Shown here one piece after another: positions 39,196-48,436 of a stretch of 64,000 nucleotides of DNA. The DNA lies in assembly GCF_900113435.1 (NCBI RefSeq), contig NZ_FOPG01000001.1, positions 806,001 to 870,000 on the forward strand. Reading direction: 5' to 3'. How positions within the stretch are numbered: the first letter of the stretch is position 1; every line of letters starts with the position of its first letter. Both the position numbers and the translations under genes were made by a program. Source of the DNA: Sulfitobacter dubius (GTDB lineage Bacteria; Pseudomonadota; Alphaproteobacteria; Rhodobacterales; Rhodobacteraceae). A model generated the notes under the pieces. It saw nothing but the letters and a program-made list of their open reading frames with translations. It did not search any database and was not told the origin of the DNA.

Positions 39196-40347
39196 CTACA
39201 GCCGCGCAAGCACGGCGCGCGCGGCCCGCAGGCCCGGCGCCTCACCACCCCGCCCCAAGCGCTGCATGGTCAGCGCCATCGCGTCCTTTTGCGCGCCCGG
39301 TGCCCGCAACACCTGCAAAACACCTTCGGCAATCGGTCCGGGACGGCAATTGGCACCGATGAATTCCGGCACCACGCGGGTTTCCGAGACGAGGTTGACC
39401 AATGTCACCGTATCCACCCGCAGCATCCGCCCGATAATTTGACGGCTGATCCAGTTCATGTCGTAGGCAATGACCATCGGCGTGTTCACCGCAGCAAGTT
39501 CCAGCGACACGGTGCCCGAGGCCGCCAGTGCCACATCCGCCGCGCGAAAAGCGGCGCGTTTGGTGGCGGTAAATTCTTCCGTCTCCACCACCCTTGGGTC
39601 CAGCACCAACGGATTGCCCGCCCAATTGCGCGTGACCTGTTTCACCAAGGCCGCCACGGGGGCCGCCGCAGGGACCACGACACGCAGGGACGGCTCGGCT
39701 TCGACCAATCGGGCGACGACCTGCTGGAACACCGGGGCCAGCCGCGTGACCTCCCCTCGGCGCGAACCGGGCAAGGCCAAGAGCAAGGGCGCGTCGGCGA
39801 GGCGATGTTCGGCGCGGAAAGCCGCAGCGGCAGCATCATCGGCGATTGGCTCGGCCACCACCGGGTGCCCGACGAAATCGCAGGCCATGCCCGCCGCTTC
39901 CATATAGGGCGGCTCGAAGGGGAACAGCGCCAGCACATGATCGACAGATCGGGCCATCTTCTCAGCCCGACCGGGACGCCATGCCCAGACGGTCGGCGCC
40001 ACGTAATGCACTGTTCTGATGTCGGATTTCTCTTTCACCTTACGCGCCACGCGCAGCGAAAAATCGGGGCTGTCGATTGTGATGAGCACATCTGGCTTGG
40101 TTTCAATCACCGCCTGTGCCGTCTCATTGATCCGGGCCATCAGCGCGCGGTATTTGGGCAGGATCTCGGCCAGCCCCATGACGCTGAGCTCGTCCATGTC
40201 AAAGCGGCTTTCCAGCCCCTGAGCCATCATCATCGGCCCGCCGATGCCGTCGAATGTCACCTCGGGGCAGAGCTCTTTCAGCCCCGTCATGAGCGCACCG
40301 CCCAACCGGTCACCGGAAGGCTCGCCTGCCAGAATGAACACTTTCAT
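39196..40347 (-). CDS. lpxB: Lipid-A-disaccharide synthase
   Basis: The 383-residue protein has the LpxB signatures LAGEPSGDRLGGALMTGLKEL, FDGIGGPMMMAQGLES, SPDFSLRVARKVKEK, HYVAPTVWAWRPGRAEK and LLLALPGSRRGEVTR. It couples UDP-2,3-diacylglucosamine and lipid X to make the lipid A disaccharide at the inner membrane. It is the last gene of the minus-strand envelope run, overlapping lpxI by four bases. Confidence 0.96.
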   Translation of the reverse strand: MKVFILAGEPSGDRLGGALMTGLKELCPEVTFDGIGGPMMMAQGLESRFDMDELSVMGLAEILPKYRALMARINETAQAVIETKPDVLITIDSPDFSLRVARKVKEKSDIRTVHYVAPTVWAWRPGRAEKMARSVDHVLALFPFEPPYMEAAGMACDFVGHPVVAEPIADDAAAAAFRAEHRLADAPLLLALPGSRRGEVTRLAPVFQQVVARLVEAEPSLRVVVPAAAPVAALVKQVTRNWAGNPLVLDPRVVETEEFTATKRAAFRAADVALAASGTVSLELAAVNTPMVIAYDMNWISRQIIGRMLRVDTVTLVNLVSETRVVPEFIGANCRPGPIAEGVLQVLRAPGAQKDAMALTMQRLGRGGEAPGLRAARAVLARL

Positions 40348-41144
40348 GCTGCATCCCCCTCTCGGACCCAGAGCACTAGCCCCAGCTCATCGGCCAGCGC
40401 CACACAGGCGTCACGTTCCAGCAGCATCACGCCGCCCGCCTTGATCACCACGCCCGCCAGCCCCGCCGCATGGGCGGCACGCAGCGTATCGGGGCCGATG
40501 GTCGGAAGATCAATCTCGCGGATTTGGCCGGTTTTCGGACCTTTGCAGAGCACCGCTCGTGCATCACGCACGGCTTCCGGCAAGGTCGTCAGCAAGTGAT
40601 CCGTGCCGCCGATGGTCTCAACCCCGTACACCTGCTCACGCCCGATCACGCAGGCCTGTCCGATGTCGAGCGTGGCCAAGCCATCCAGTACGGCAGCACC
40701 ACGCGCCGCATCCCGGCGCATTTGTTCGTCGGGCAGTTCGCGCGACAGCACACCGCTGTCGGCGAGCAGGTCGGGCACCAATTCGTCGGCCCCGACCACC
40801 CTCAGGCCATGATCCTCGAAAATCGTCTTGATCACCTCAAGCGCGCCATTGTCGCCCGCTGCCAGTGCCTGTTTGAACTGCGTCACCAAGGGCGCTGTGC
40901 GCATGTCGAGCTTTGCCGGATCAAGCGTTGGTCGGTCGATTGCGCCGCAAAGACAAACCTCACGGATGCCCACGCCCAAAAGATGCGCCAGAAGGCTGCC
41001 CAGCGTCTCCAACCGAAAGGTCAGATCGGCCTTTAACCCATCCGGCGCGCAGCCCTCATAGACGCAGACCAAAGGCGGCACTTCCTGCGCCGCCGCCACC
41101 CGTGCGGGCAAGCCGCCGCGTCCGGCGATCAGCGCAAGGCTCAT
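40344..41144 (-). CDS. lpxI: UDP-2,3-diacylglucosamine diphosphatase LpxI
   Basis: The 266-residue protein matches Lpx[47 protein letters not shown] and the C-terminal DLPTIGPDTLRAAHAAGLAGVVIKAGGVMLLERD. It hydrolyses UDP-2,3-diacylglucosamine to lipid X. LpxI replaces the unrelated LpxH of enterobacteria in alphaproteobacteria. Four-base overlaps with lpxA and lpxB on either side indicate tight translational coupling. Confidence 0.95.
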   Translation of the reverse strand: MSLALIAGRGGLPARVAAAQEVPPLVCVYEGCAPDGLKADLTFRLETLGSLLAHLLGVGIREVCLCGAIDRPTLDPAKLDMRTAPLVTQFKQALAAGDNGALEVIKTIFEDHGLRVVGADELVPDLLADSGVLSRELPDEQMRRDAARGAAVLDGLATLDIGQACVIGREQVYGVETIGGTDHLLTTLPEAVRDARAVLCKGPKTGQIREIDLPTIGPDTLRAAHAAGLAGVVIKAGGVMLLERDACVALADELGLVLWVREGDAA

Positions 41145-41923
41145 TTCGGCGTCAGGAAATGGCGGCCCGTGTCGGCCATGACAAAATCGACGATCTGGCG
41201 CACATAATCGCTTTGGGTCTCGTCCCCCAAACGCCGCGCCCGGTCCGAGAATGTCCCCTCGCCCTGCGCCAGCATCTGGAACGCCGCCCGCAGCGCCGTG
41301 ATGTCTCTACGTGCCACGCCCGCGCGTTTCAGCCCGACAAGGTTCAGCCCGTCCAGATCCCCGCGCGGCGCTTGCACAAGCCCGTAGGGGATTACGTCAT
41401 TGGTCACCATCGTCACCGCGCCAATGATCGCGCCTTGGCCGATGCGGACCCACTGATGGATGCCCGAAAGCCCGCCAATGATCACGTCATCTTCGAGCAC
41501 GCAATGCCCCGCCACGGCGGCGTTGTTCACCACGATCACCCGGTTGCCGACGATGGCGTCATGGGCAATGTGACAGCCCGCCATGAACAGCCCGTCGTCG
41601 CCCACACGCGTCATGCCGCCACCGCCTTCGGTGCCGCAGTTCATGGTGACATGCTCGCGAATGCGGTTGCGTTCGCCTATGACCAGACGGCTGGCTTCGC
41701 CCTTGAACTTCAAATCCTGCGGGATTTCACCGATCACGGCGAAGGGGAAAATCACCGTACCCGCGCCCACCTCGGTCTGGCCGGTGACGACGACATGGGA
41801 TTTCAACTCCACATCCGCCTTCAGCACAACCTGTGGCCCTACCACGCAGAAAGGGCCGATCTTGACCGAAGGGTCGATCTGCGCGCCCTCTTCGATCACG
41901 GCACTGGGGTGGATATTGCTCAT
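41141..41923 (-). CDS. lpxA: UDP-GlcNAc acyltransferase LpxA
   Basis: The 260-residue protein is a left-handed parallel beta-helix made of hexapeptide repeats ([42 protein letters not shown]). The catalytic histidine is in [12 protein letters not shown], and the C-terminal helical domain follows GLKRAG. It adds 3-hydroxyacyl groups from acyl-ACP to UDP-GlcNAc, the first step of lipid A synthesis. It overlaps fabZ and lpxI by four bases each. Confidence 0.96.
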   Translation of the reverse strand: MSNIHPSAVIEEGAQIDPSVKIGPFCVVGPQVVLKADVELKSHVVVTGQTEVGAGTVIFPFAVIGEIPQDLKFKGEASRLVIGERNRIREHVTMNCGTEGGGGMTRVGDDGLFMAGCHIAHDAIVGNRVIVVNNAAVAGHCVLEDDVIIGGLSGIHQWVRIGQGAIIGAVTMVTNDVIPYGLVQAPRGDLDGLNLVGLKRAGVARRDITALRAAFQMLAQGEGTFSDRARRLGDETQSDYVRQIVDFVMADTGRHFLTPK

Positions 41924-42390
41924 GCTGCGTCCTGTGGCAGGTCCAACATCGCCATGAACTCGGCCTCGGCGGCCATTTCACCATCAACGGTGGCCACACC
42001 GCCGAATTTCCAGATTTTCGCACCCGGCTTGCCGCGCAGGGTTTTTAGGTCCATCCGCAGCACATCGCCGGGACCGACCTTGCGGCGGAACTTACATTTG
42101 TCGATGGACATGAAATAGATCAGCATGTCGCGGTCCTGCATGCCAAGGGCGGTGCCCACCATCACGCCTGCGGTCTGGGCCATCGCCTCAACAATGGTGA
42201 CGCCCGGCATGATCGGCGTGCCGGGGAAATGGCCCTGAAAATGCGGCTCGTTCATGGTGACGTTTTTGTAGCCGACAGCACTCTCGGTGCCCTTGATCTC
42301 TTCGACCTTGTCGACCAGCAAAAACGGGTAGCGGTGCGGCAGGATGCGCTGGATCAACTGGATATCGGCGCGCAGCAGCTCTTCGGTCAT
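41920..42390 (-). CDS. fabZ: 3-hydroxyacyl-ACP dehydratase FabZ
   Basis: The 156-residue hotdog-fold enzyme has [20 protein letters not shown] near the start, the catalytic histidine in [25 protein letters not shown] and the glutamate in that block (VEAMAQ). It dehydrates 3-hydroxyacyl-ACP in fatty acid elongation and competes with LpxA for 3-hydroxyacyl-ACP. Placed directly upstream of lpxA, it links the two pathways in one operon. Confidence 0.96.
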   Translation of the reverse strand: MTEELLRADIQLIQRILPHRYPFLLVDKVEEIKGTESAVGYKNVTMNEPHFQGHFPGTPIMPGVTIVEAMAQTAGVMVGTALGMQDRDMLIYFMSIDKCKFRRKVGPGDVLRMDLKTLRGKPGAKIWKFGGVATVDGEMAAEAEFMAMLDLPQDAA

Positions 42391-42472
42391 GGACTGTCCT
42401 TTGTCTCAGAAGGTTGCTGAATGGCTACCAATTCAGACGGCTGGGGGCAAGCATCCCCCGGCGCCCTGCCGC

Positions 42473-43057
42473 TCAGTCGGCCTCGGTCAGCCCATCGCCA
42501 ATGGTCTCATCCAACAGCGCAATCGCCTGATCCGTCACCTCAATCGCCGAGGACGAGACAAAGACGCGCCGGCGTTCAAGAATGACAGCCGCGTCGGAAT
42601 TGCGCATCAACTGTTCCATTACGGGGGCTGCGGCAGCAAGGAAACGGTCCCGCTCTAGGTCGAGCGCTTCGCTCAGCGCTCGGTTTTTTGAGGCCTGCTC
42701 TGCTCGGGTGCGCTGCACCTTTTCATCGAAGGCATCTGCCAAAACGCGGAACGCCGCTGGCGTCATCTGGGTGCGTTTTTCGGTAAGCTCACGCTCTTCG
42801 GCTTCCAGCTCGGCCTCGATCTCTCGATTTTCGGTGGCCAATTGCTCGCTTTGGGCTTCGATCTCACGGGAAACCCGGCTGCCGAAAGCGCTATCGCGGA
42901 AAAGGCGTTCTGAATCAATGGTCAGAACCGGGCTGATCACGCCCTGCGCGGTGCCGCTCGTTGCGTTCTGCTGTGTCTCTGCCGTAGGGGCCTGTTGCGC
43001 CTGGCCGGGGGTGACCCCGGCCAGCATCATCACAAAGGGGATGAACGCGCGGTACAT
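42473..43057 (-). CDS. OmpH/Skp-family periplasmic chaperone
   Basis: The start is ATG 43057 (MYRAFIPFVMMLAGVTPGQAQ), giving 194 residues with a signal peptide cut near residue 21. VLTIDSERLFRDSAFGSRVSREIEAQSEQLATENREIEAELEAEERELTEKR is an OmpH/Skp pattern with a long coiled coil (about 65-150). Skp-like proteins hold unfolded outer-membrane proteins. It follows bamA by four bases, the usual order, and lpxD, which often comes next, is missing here. Confidence 0.9.
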   Translation of the reverse strand: MYRAFIPFVMMLAGVTPGQAQQAPTAETQQNATSGTAQGVISPVLTIDSERLFRDSAFGSRVSREIEAQSEQLATENREIEAELEAEERELTEKRTQMTPAAFRVLADAFDEKVQRTRAEQASKNRALSEALDLERDRFLAAAAPVMEQLMRNSDAAVILERRRVFVSSSAIEVTDQAIALLDETIGDGLTEAD

Positions 43058-43061
43058 GGTC

Positions 43062-45395
43062 TTAGAACGTGGTCCGCAATGTGATCTCAAAGCTTTGCTC
43101 TTTGTCAAAGCTCTCTTTCTTCAGCGCGTCAGAGACGTTGAACTGAAGCGGGCCAAGCGGTGTATCCCAGTAGACCGAAAAACCGACCACATGGCGGTAA
43201 GAGCCCCCCTCGCCGACGATCGAACCGCCCGTGGTGTCCACATCACTTAGGTCCCACAGGTTGCCCACGTCATAAAAGACGCCGCCGCTGATGCCATATT
43301 CTTCGGGCAGCCCCAGTGGGAACTCTGCCTCGAAACGGGCCACGGCGAAGAAGTTACCGCCAAGTGCATCGTCAACGCCGTTGCTCTGGTCACGCGGGCC
43401 AATCCCGCCCGGCTCAAAGCCGCGCATGATGGAAGGGCCAAGGATGAAACGGTCAACCGCACGGTTGGTGCCGCTGTTCCAAGCCAGCGCCCCACCTTCG
43501 AGCGTGGCACGAAGAGTTACTTCTTCGTTAAAGATACGCTTCTCGGCGCCAAACTTGGCCGAAGTCTTGATGAACTTATTGTCACCGCCCAGACCTGCGA
43601 AATCCTGACCGAACTCGAACAAGATACCCTGCGTTGGGTCCAGCCCAGTGCGGCGGGTGTCATAGGTATAGGTATAGCCCACCGAGGAGGAGAACAGCGC
43701 GCCTGCGTCGATCTCGTTGGCGATGGTGGCGCTGTTATCTTCGTCGTCACGTTCCAGCATCTCGATGCCTTCATACGTGTAGCGCGCGGACAGACGGCCA
43801 TTCTCGCTCACCGGGAAGGTCAGGCTGGGCTGGAACAACAAACGCTCGGTGTCGTAGCTGGTGTAGGACGAATTGGTTTCAGCATAGTCAAGCTTGAGGC
43901 CAAGCGCCACATCACGGCCAAGGAAACGCGGCTCGACAAATGTCACACCATAGCGTGTAGCGTCTTCGGCGGTGGAGATCGACAGGCTCAGCTTCTGGCC
44001 ACGTCCAAGAAAGTTATCCTCCTGAAAGCTGACCGCGACACCAAAACCGTCGTTGTTCGAGAAGGAGCCGCCGAAGTTCAGCGAGCCGGTGGGTTTTTCT
44101 TCCACGTCCACGTCGATCACGACCTGCTCAGGGCTGGACCCCTGACGGGCGTTAACCTCTGCTGTCTCAAAGTATTGCAGCGCACGGATGCGTTCCGCCG
44201 ACTGGCGAATCTCACGCGGGTTGAACGGGTCACCCTCAACACTGTCGAATTCACGCCGGATCACGCGGTCAAGCGTGGTGGTGTTGCCTTCGATGTCGAT
44301 CCGCTCAACAAAGATGCGCTCGCCACGGGACAGCTTGTAGGTCACGTTCAGCGACAGATCGCGGTCATTGCGGTCGATCACCGGCTCAACACGCAGGAAA
44401 TCCACACCATCACGGATCGCTTGGCGTTCGATCCGGGCGATGTCATTCTCGATCAATGTCGGGGAATAGATCACACCCGGGCGGATTTTCAGAAGGTCAC
44501 GATAGACCGCAGCATTCAGCCCCGGCACTTCGGATTCAAGCGACACAGTACCAAAGCGGAACTGCTGCCCCTCGGTGATGTTATAGGCGACAAAGACGCC
44601 ATCACGCTCTTCGGTCAGTTCGGCATTGACCGCTTCGGTGCGCATATCGACATAGCCACGCGACAGATAGAAATCGCGCAACATCTGCTTGTCGGCCTCA
44701 ACCCGGCCTTCGACATAGGTGTCACGCTTGACCAAGCGGCGGAACAGACCCGCCTGTTTGGTGCCCAACACGCGGCGCAGACGACGATCGGAATAGATAC
44801 GGTTGCCGACAAAGCTCAGGCGCTCGATCTCGACGTTGTCGCCCTCGAAAATTTCAAAGACCAGATCGACGCGGTTTTGATCGCGGCGGATGATGCGTGG
44901 CTGCACACGGGCCGACAGACGGCCTTCGTTGCTATAGGCCTCAGCGATCGCGGCGGCGTCTTGCTCGGCTTGACCGGGGTTGAACACCCGGCGCTCGGTC
45001 GAGCCGATCAATTCGGCCAGCATCTCATCTTTGATGCGGCGGTTGCCCTCAAAGCTTACCCGGTTCAGCGTCGGCAGTTCCACCACTGAAATCACCAGCG
45101 TGCCGCCCTGCGGCTCGATGGAGACGGATTCGAACAGGCCCGAGTTTTGCAGGTTCTGGTAGGCGTCGTTCAACTGCCCGCCCGAAACGGCCTGCCCCCG
45201 CCCGATGCCAGCCCGGCGCAGAATGGCGCTATCGCCGATCCGCTCGTTGCCTTCAATCACGACCGTATTGAACTGATATTGCTGCGCCTGCACATCGCTG
45301 CCCGGCACAAGCCACGCGACGGACAACATGACACAAAGCGATGCGCCCCGAAGGGTCCTGCCAACATTGCTGCGCTGCGCCCATTCGATGGGCAT
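43062..45395 (-). CDS. bamA: Outer-membrane protein assembly factor BamA
   Basis: I prefer ATG 45395 (MPIEWAQRSNVGRTLRG, 777 residues) because GAGGG lies five bases upstream; ATG 45419 and a TTG at 45455 are alternatives. A signal peptide precedes QQYQFNTVVIEGNERIGD, the first of five POTRA domains; the C-terminal half is a 16-strand barrel ending in LRTTF, the outer-membrane insertion signal. BamA inserts beta-barrel proteins. It is preceded by rseP and a small membrane gene and followed by the Skp-like gene. Confidence 0.95.
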   Translation of the reverse strand: MPIEWAQRSNVGRTLRGASLCVMLSVAWLVPGSDVQAQQYQFNTVVIEGNERIGDSAILRRAGIGRGQAVSGGQLNDAYQNLQNSGLFESVSIEPQGGTLVISVVELPTLNRVSFEGNRRIKDEMLAELIGSTERRVFNPGQAEQDAAAIAEAYSNEGRLSARVQPRIIRRDQNRVDLVFEIFEGDNVEIERLSFVGNRIYSDRRLRRVLGTKQAGLFRRLVKRDTYVEGRVEADKQMLRDFYLSRGYVDMRTEAVNAELTEERDGVFVAYNITEGQQFRFGTVSLESEVPGLNAAVYRDLLKIRPGVIYSPTLIENDIARIERQAIRDGVDFLRVEPVIDRNDRDLSLNVTYKLSRGERIFVERIDIEGNTTTLDRVIRREFDSVEGDPFNPREIRQSAERIRALQYFETAEVNARQGSSPEQVVIDVDVEEKPTGSLNFGGSFSNNDGFGVAVSFQEDNFLGRGQKLSLSISTAEDATRYGVTFVEPRFLGRDVALGLKLDYAETNSSYTSYDTERLLFQPSLTFPVSENGRLSARYTYEGIEMLERDDEDNSATIANEIDAGALFSSSVGYTYTYDTRRTGLDPTQGILFEFGQDFAGLGGDNKFIKTSAKFGAEKRIFNEEVTLRATLEGGALAWNSGTNRAVDRFILGPSIMRGFEPGGIGPRDQSNGVDDALGGNFFAVARFEAEFPLGLPEEYGISGGVFYDVGNLWDLSDVDTTGGSIVGEGGSYRHVVGFSVYWDTPLGPLQFNVSDALKKESFDKEQSFEITLRTTF

Positions 45396-45590
45396 TCTGC
45401 CCTCGTTCCTCAGTCCCATTACACCGACCCGTTTTTTTGCGACATTAATTGTCAACCTGACTACGCAGGTTAACGGGGTTTGTCAAAAGCAACGGCGGTA
45501 AAAATATACCATATCATGCGGCAACATGGGCAGGAATGACATCATAGGCGGGCAAAGGGCAGGATTGCCCGATTTGCCGCGATCGGACGG

Positions 45591-45716
45591 TCACAAAGAG
45601 GCGACAAATGCACCGGCAGAGAGGGCGGCGACGATCGCCGTACCAAAAAACGCACGGTCCCAGTTCAGGTCCAGCAAAAGGCTTAGGCCGCGGGTTGACC
45701 CTTGAATCAAGTGCAT
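45591..45716 (-). CDS. Small membrane-type protein (41 aa) between rseP and bamA
   Basis: ATG 45716 follows GGAAGGAA six bases upstream. The peptide starts MHLIQGSTRGLSLLLDLNWD and has a hydrophobic second half (AFFGTAIVAALSAGAFVASL). I recall similar small proteins in other Rhodobacteraceae but could not verify this. It lies on the same strand as rseP and bamA and is too short for usual gene callers. Its upstream sequence contains three hairpins (45793-45879). Function unknown; a membrane peptide of the envelope-assembly operon is possible. Confidence 0.7.
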   Translation of the reverse strand: MHLIQGSTRGLSLLLDLNWDRAFFGTAIVAALSAGAFVASL

Positions 45717-45792
45717 CTTCGGTTCCTTCCAGATGAAGGATAATTTTACCAGGGCATTGCGGCAGGAGTGTGTTCAAATATGGCCATTTGAA

Positions 45793-45879
45793 GGCAAGTC
45801 GCTGACTTGCCCGTCGGCGTTAATAAGAGCCCTGCCCCGTTGGGGCGAAATAAACGCTGCCCCGCTGGGGCAAGGCTCT
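45793..45879. other. Triple hairpin between rseP and the 41-residue gene
   Basis: GGCAAGTC-GCT-GACTTGCC (45793-45811) is followed by a two-hairpin element enclosed by AGAGCC (45826-45831) and GGCTCT (45874-45879): GCCCC-GTT-GGGGC (45834-45846) and TGCCCC-GCT-GGGGCA (45858-45872). Only one weak T tract follows on either strand, so it is not a plain terminator. Confidence 0.55.
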
Positions 45880-45891
45880 CGCAACCACCGC

Positions 45892-47235
45892 TTAAGGGCA
45901 GAACAGATCGTTCCCAAGCGCAAAGAGCATCAAGGTCAGGACCAGCGTAATGCCGAGGGTCATCAAAAACCGCAGCGCGCCATCGCTGGGCGGTTTGCCT
46001 GTGACGGCCTCATAAGCATAAAACACCAGATGCCCCCCGTCCAAAGCCGGGATCGGGAACAGGTTCAGCAGCCCGACCGCCGTGCTCAGCACAGCGATGA
46101 AATAGATGAATGACTGCGCCCCTTGGCTGGCCATCGCGCCCGAAGTTTGGGCGATGCCCACCGGGCCGCTCAGGTTGCAGGTGCTGATATTGCCGACAAT
46201 CATCTCACGTAGCCCCGAGATGGACCCTTTGATGATCTGCCACGTATTGCCTACCCCGGTGCTCAGCGCCTCGCCCACGCCGGGCGTATCGGTCGCAGGC
46301 ACAAAGGCCATGCCGCCAACGATGCCAATGCGCAGGTTCTGCTTAAAGCTGCCGTCAGGCTGCGGCTCATCCGTGGCTTTGGGAACAAGGGTGAACTCCA
46401 GCGTCTCGCCATCCCGCCAAACCGTAAGCTGCTGCGCTACACCTTCCGATGCCTCAACAACCTCTTTCAACTCACCAAAGGCTACGATTTCTTGGCCGTT
46501 CACGGCTGTAATCACATCACCACCACGAAGCCCCGCTTCTTGGGCCGCCGATTGCGGTGCCACGTTGCTGACCAGCGGCGGCATCAAGTAAGGGCCGGGC
46601 ACCGTCAGCTCCGCATCGTCGCGGGTGATGTCATAGCTCAGCACCGACTGCTGCGGCAGGTTGGTCAGGAAATCGCCATAACCTTCCCCGGCAGAGAGCG
46701 ACGGCACAGGCGTGCCTTCGACCGCCCGCAGCACATCACCCGGTTCCAACTCATATGCAGCATTCGGTAAATCGCGCAGTTCCCCCACGGTGAGCGGATC
46801 ACGGGCAGTGCCTGCGGTCATCGCCACGGCGAAGAAGATAATGATCGAAAGGGCGAAGTTGAACACCGGCCCCGCCGCCACGGTCAGCGCACGGGCATAA
46901 AGCGGCGCGCCATGCATCGTGTGGCGCAGCGCCTCGGGGTCTTCGGCCAGCGCCTGCATCGCGGTTTCGTCCTTGCCGGAAGCCGCATTGGAATCGCCCG
47001 CGAATTTCACATAGCCGCCAAAGGGCAGCAGCGCGAACTGCCAGCGCGTGCCGCGCTTATCCATGCGCGAAAACAGCACCGGGCCGAAGCCCAGACTGAA
47101 GACATCCGCCTTGATCCCGGTCCAACGGCCAACGATGTAATGGCCGTATTCGTGGATCGCCACGATCACCGAAAGCGCCACGACAAAAGCCAATATCGTC
47201 CAGATCAGCCCGCCGAACTCCGGCAATAATCCCAT
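45892..47235 (-). CDS. rseP: RIP metalloprotease RseP (site-2 protease)
   Basis: I chose ATG 47235 (MGLLPEFGGLIWTILAFVVAL, 447 residues); a TTG nine bases upstream is an alternative. The zinc motif VAIHEYGHYIVGRWTG lies in the first membrane segment, LDGGHLVFY supplies the second metal site, and a PDZ domain lies between (SNVAPQSAAQEAGLRGGDVITAVNGQEI). Four membrane segments are expected. RseP cleaves anti-sigma factors and signal-peptide remnants. It follows dxr by 13 bases. Confidence 0.95.
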   Translation of the reverse strand: MGLLPEFGGLIWTILAFVVALSVIVAIHEYGHYIVGRWTGIKADVFSLGFGPVLFSRMDKRGTRWQFALLPFGGYVKFAGDSNAASGKDETAMQALAEDPEALRHTMHGAPLYARALTVAAGPVFNFALSIIIFFAVAMTAGTARDPLTVGELRDLPNAAYELEPGDVLRAVEGTPVPSLSAGEGYGDFLTNLPQQSVLSYDITRDDAELTVPGPYLMPPLVSNVAPQSAAQEAGLRGGDVITAVNGQEIVAFGELKEVVEASEGVAQQLTVWRDGETLEFTLVPKATDEPQPDGSFKQNLRIGIVGGMAFVPATDTPGVGEALSTGVGNTWQIIKGSISGLREMIVGNISTCNLSGPVGIAQTSGAMASQGAQSFIYFIAVLSTAVGLLNLFPIPALDGGHLVFYAYEAVTGKPPSDGALRFLMTLGITLVLTLMLFALGNDLFCP

Positions 47236-47248
47236 GATGTCCAACGTG

Positions 47249-48430
47249 CTACCCTGCCCTTTTTTGAATTGCGGCCTCAGCAGCCTTACGTGCGAAATGG
47301 TCGGCTTGGCCCACCAAATCAAGTGTCATATCGTCGCTGCCCCGACCCAAAGATGCGTCAGAAGCACGTGCGTCCAGCACCTCTTCGACGATCTCGGCCA
47401 TTTCTGTAAAGCGCAACTTCCCGGCGATGAAGCCATCCAGCGCCACTTCCTTGGCCGCGTTAAAGACCGCGCCCATGAGCCCCCCTGCCGCCATCACCTC
47501 CCGCGCGAGCCGCAGTGCGGGCCAGCGGGCGTCGTCAGGTGCGGTGAAATCGAACCGGCCGATTTTGGTCAGGTCCAGCCGTTCCACTGGCAGGGGCGCG
47601 CGCTGCGGGTGGTGCAGCGCATAGCCGATCGCATGGCGCATGTCAGGCGGGCCGACATGGGCCATCAGGCCACCGTCGCAGAAACCCACCAGCGCATGGA
47701 TCATCGACTGCGGATGCACCAGCACTTCGATAGCCTCAGGCGATACGCCGAAAAACTCCCGTGTCTCAATGACTTCCATCGCCTTATTGAACATCGAGGC
47801 CGAGTCGATGGTGATGCGCTGCCCCATGTCCCAGTTCGGATGGCTCGAGGCTTGGTCAAGCGTCGCATTGGCGAGGTCTTCCAGCGGCCAATCGCGAAAC
47901 GCGCCGCCGCTGGCGGTGATGATAACGCGCTCAACGGCGGCCATGTCTTCGCCGACCAGCGCCTGAAAAACGGCGGAATGTTCGCTATCGACCGGCAGGA
48001 TCGTCGCGCCATAGCGCTTGGCCTCGCCCATGATCAGCGCTCCGGCGCAAACCAGCGATTCCTTATTGGCCAGCGCCAGCGTGCCGCCTTGGTGCAGGGC
48101 GGCCAGACCGGGCGCGAGCCCCGCGGCACCGATGATCGCCGACATGGTCCAATCCACGGGACGCGATGCCGCCTCGGTAATCGCCTCGGACCCCGCCGCT
48201 GCCTCGATCCCACTGCCGCTGAGCGCATCGCGCAGATCGTCCAACAGGTCTTCGCGGGCGGTGACCGCGACCTCGGCCTTCAACGCCTTCGCGTCCTCGG
48301 CCAGTTGGGCAATATTGCCCGCGCCGGTCAGCGCCACTACGTCATAACTGTCAGGCGTGCGCCGGATCAGATCAATCGTGTTCTGACCGATGGACCCGGT
48401 CGCCCCCAGTATCGAAATTTTGCGTGGCAT
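47249..48430 (-). CDS. dxr: 1-deoxy-D-xylulose 5-phosphate reductoisomerase
   Basis: The 393-residue protein has the NADPH motif KISILGATGSIGQNTIDLIRR at 4-24, LANKESLVCAGALIM, the metal-binding LPVDSEHSAVFQAL and the substrate loop TASGGAFRDWPLEDLANAT. It converts DXP to MEP, the committed MEP-pathway step, complementing ispDF at the window start. It lies between cdsA and rseP in the envelope run with six- and 13-base gaps. Confidence 0.97.
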   Translation of the reverse strand: MPRKISILGATGSIGQNTIDLIRRTPDSYDVVALTGAGNIAQLAEDAKALKAEVAVTAREDLLDDLRDALSGSGIEAAAGSEAITEAASRPVDWTMSAIIGAAGLAPGLAALHQGGTLALANKESLVCAGALIMGEAKRYGATILPVDSEHSAVFQALVGEDMAAVERVIITASGGAFRDWPLEDLANATLDQASSHPNWDMGQRITIDSASMFNKAMEVIETREFFGVSPEAIEVLVHPQSMIHALVGFCDGGLMAHVGPPDMRHAIGYALHHPQRAPLPVERLDLTKIGRFDFTAPDDARWPALRLAREVMAAGGLMGAVFNAAKEVALDGFIAGKLRFTEMAEIVEEVLDARASDASLGRGSDDMTLDLVGQADHFARKAAEAAIQKRAG

Positions 48431-48436
48431 GGCGGG

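Noticed and set aside
45514..45777. 87-codon minus-strand frame between bamA and rseP
   Set aside because: Its composition is unlike a protein; the overlapping 41-codon frame has the ribosome site and the membrane-type sequence.
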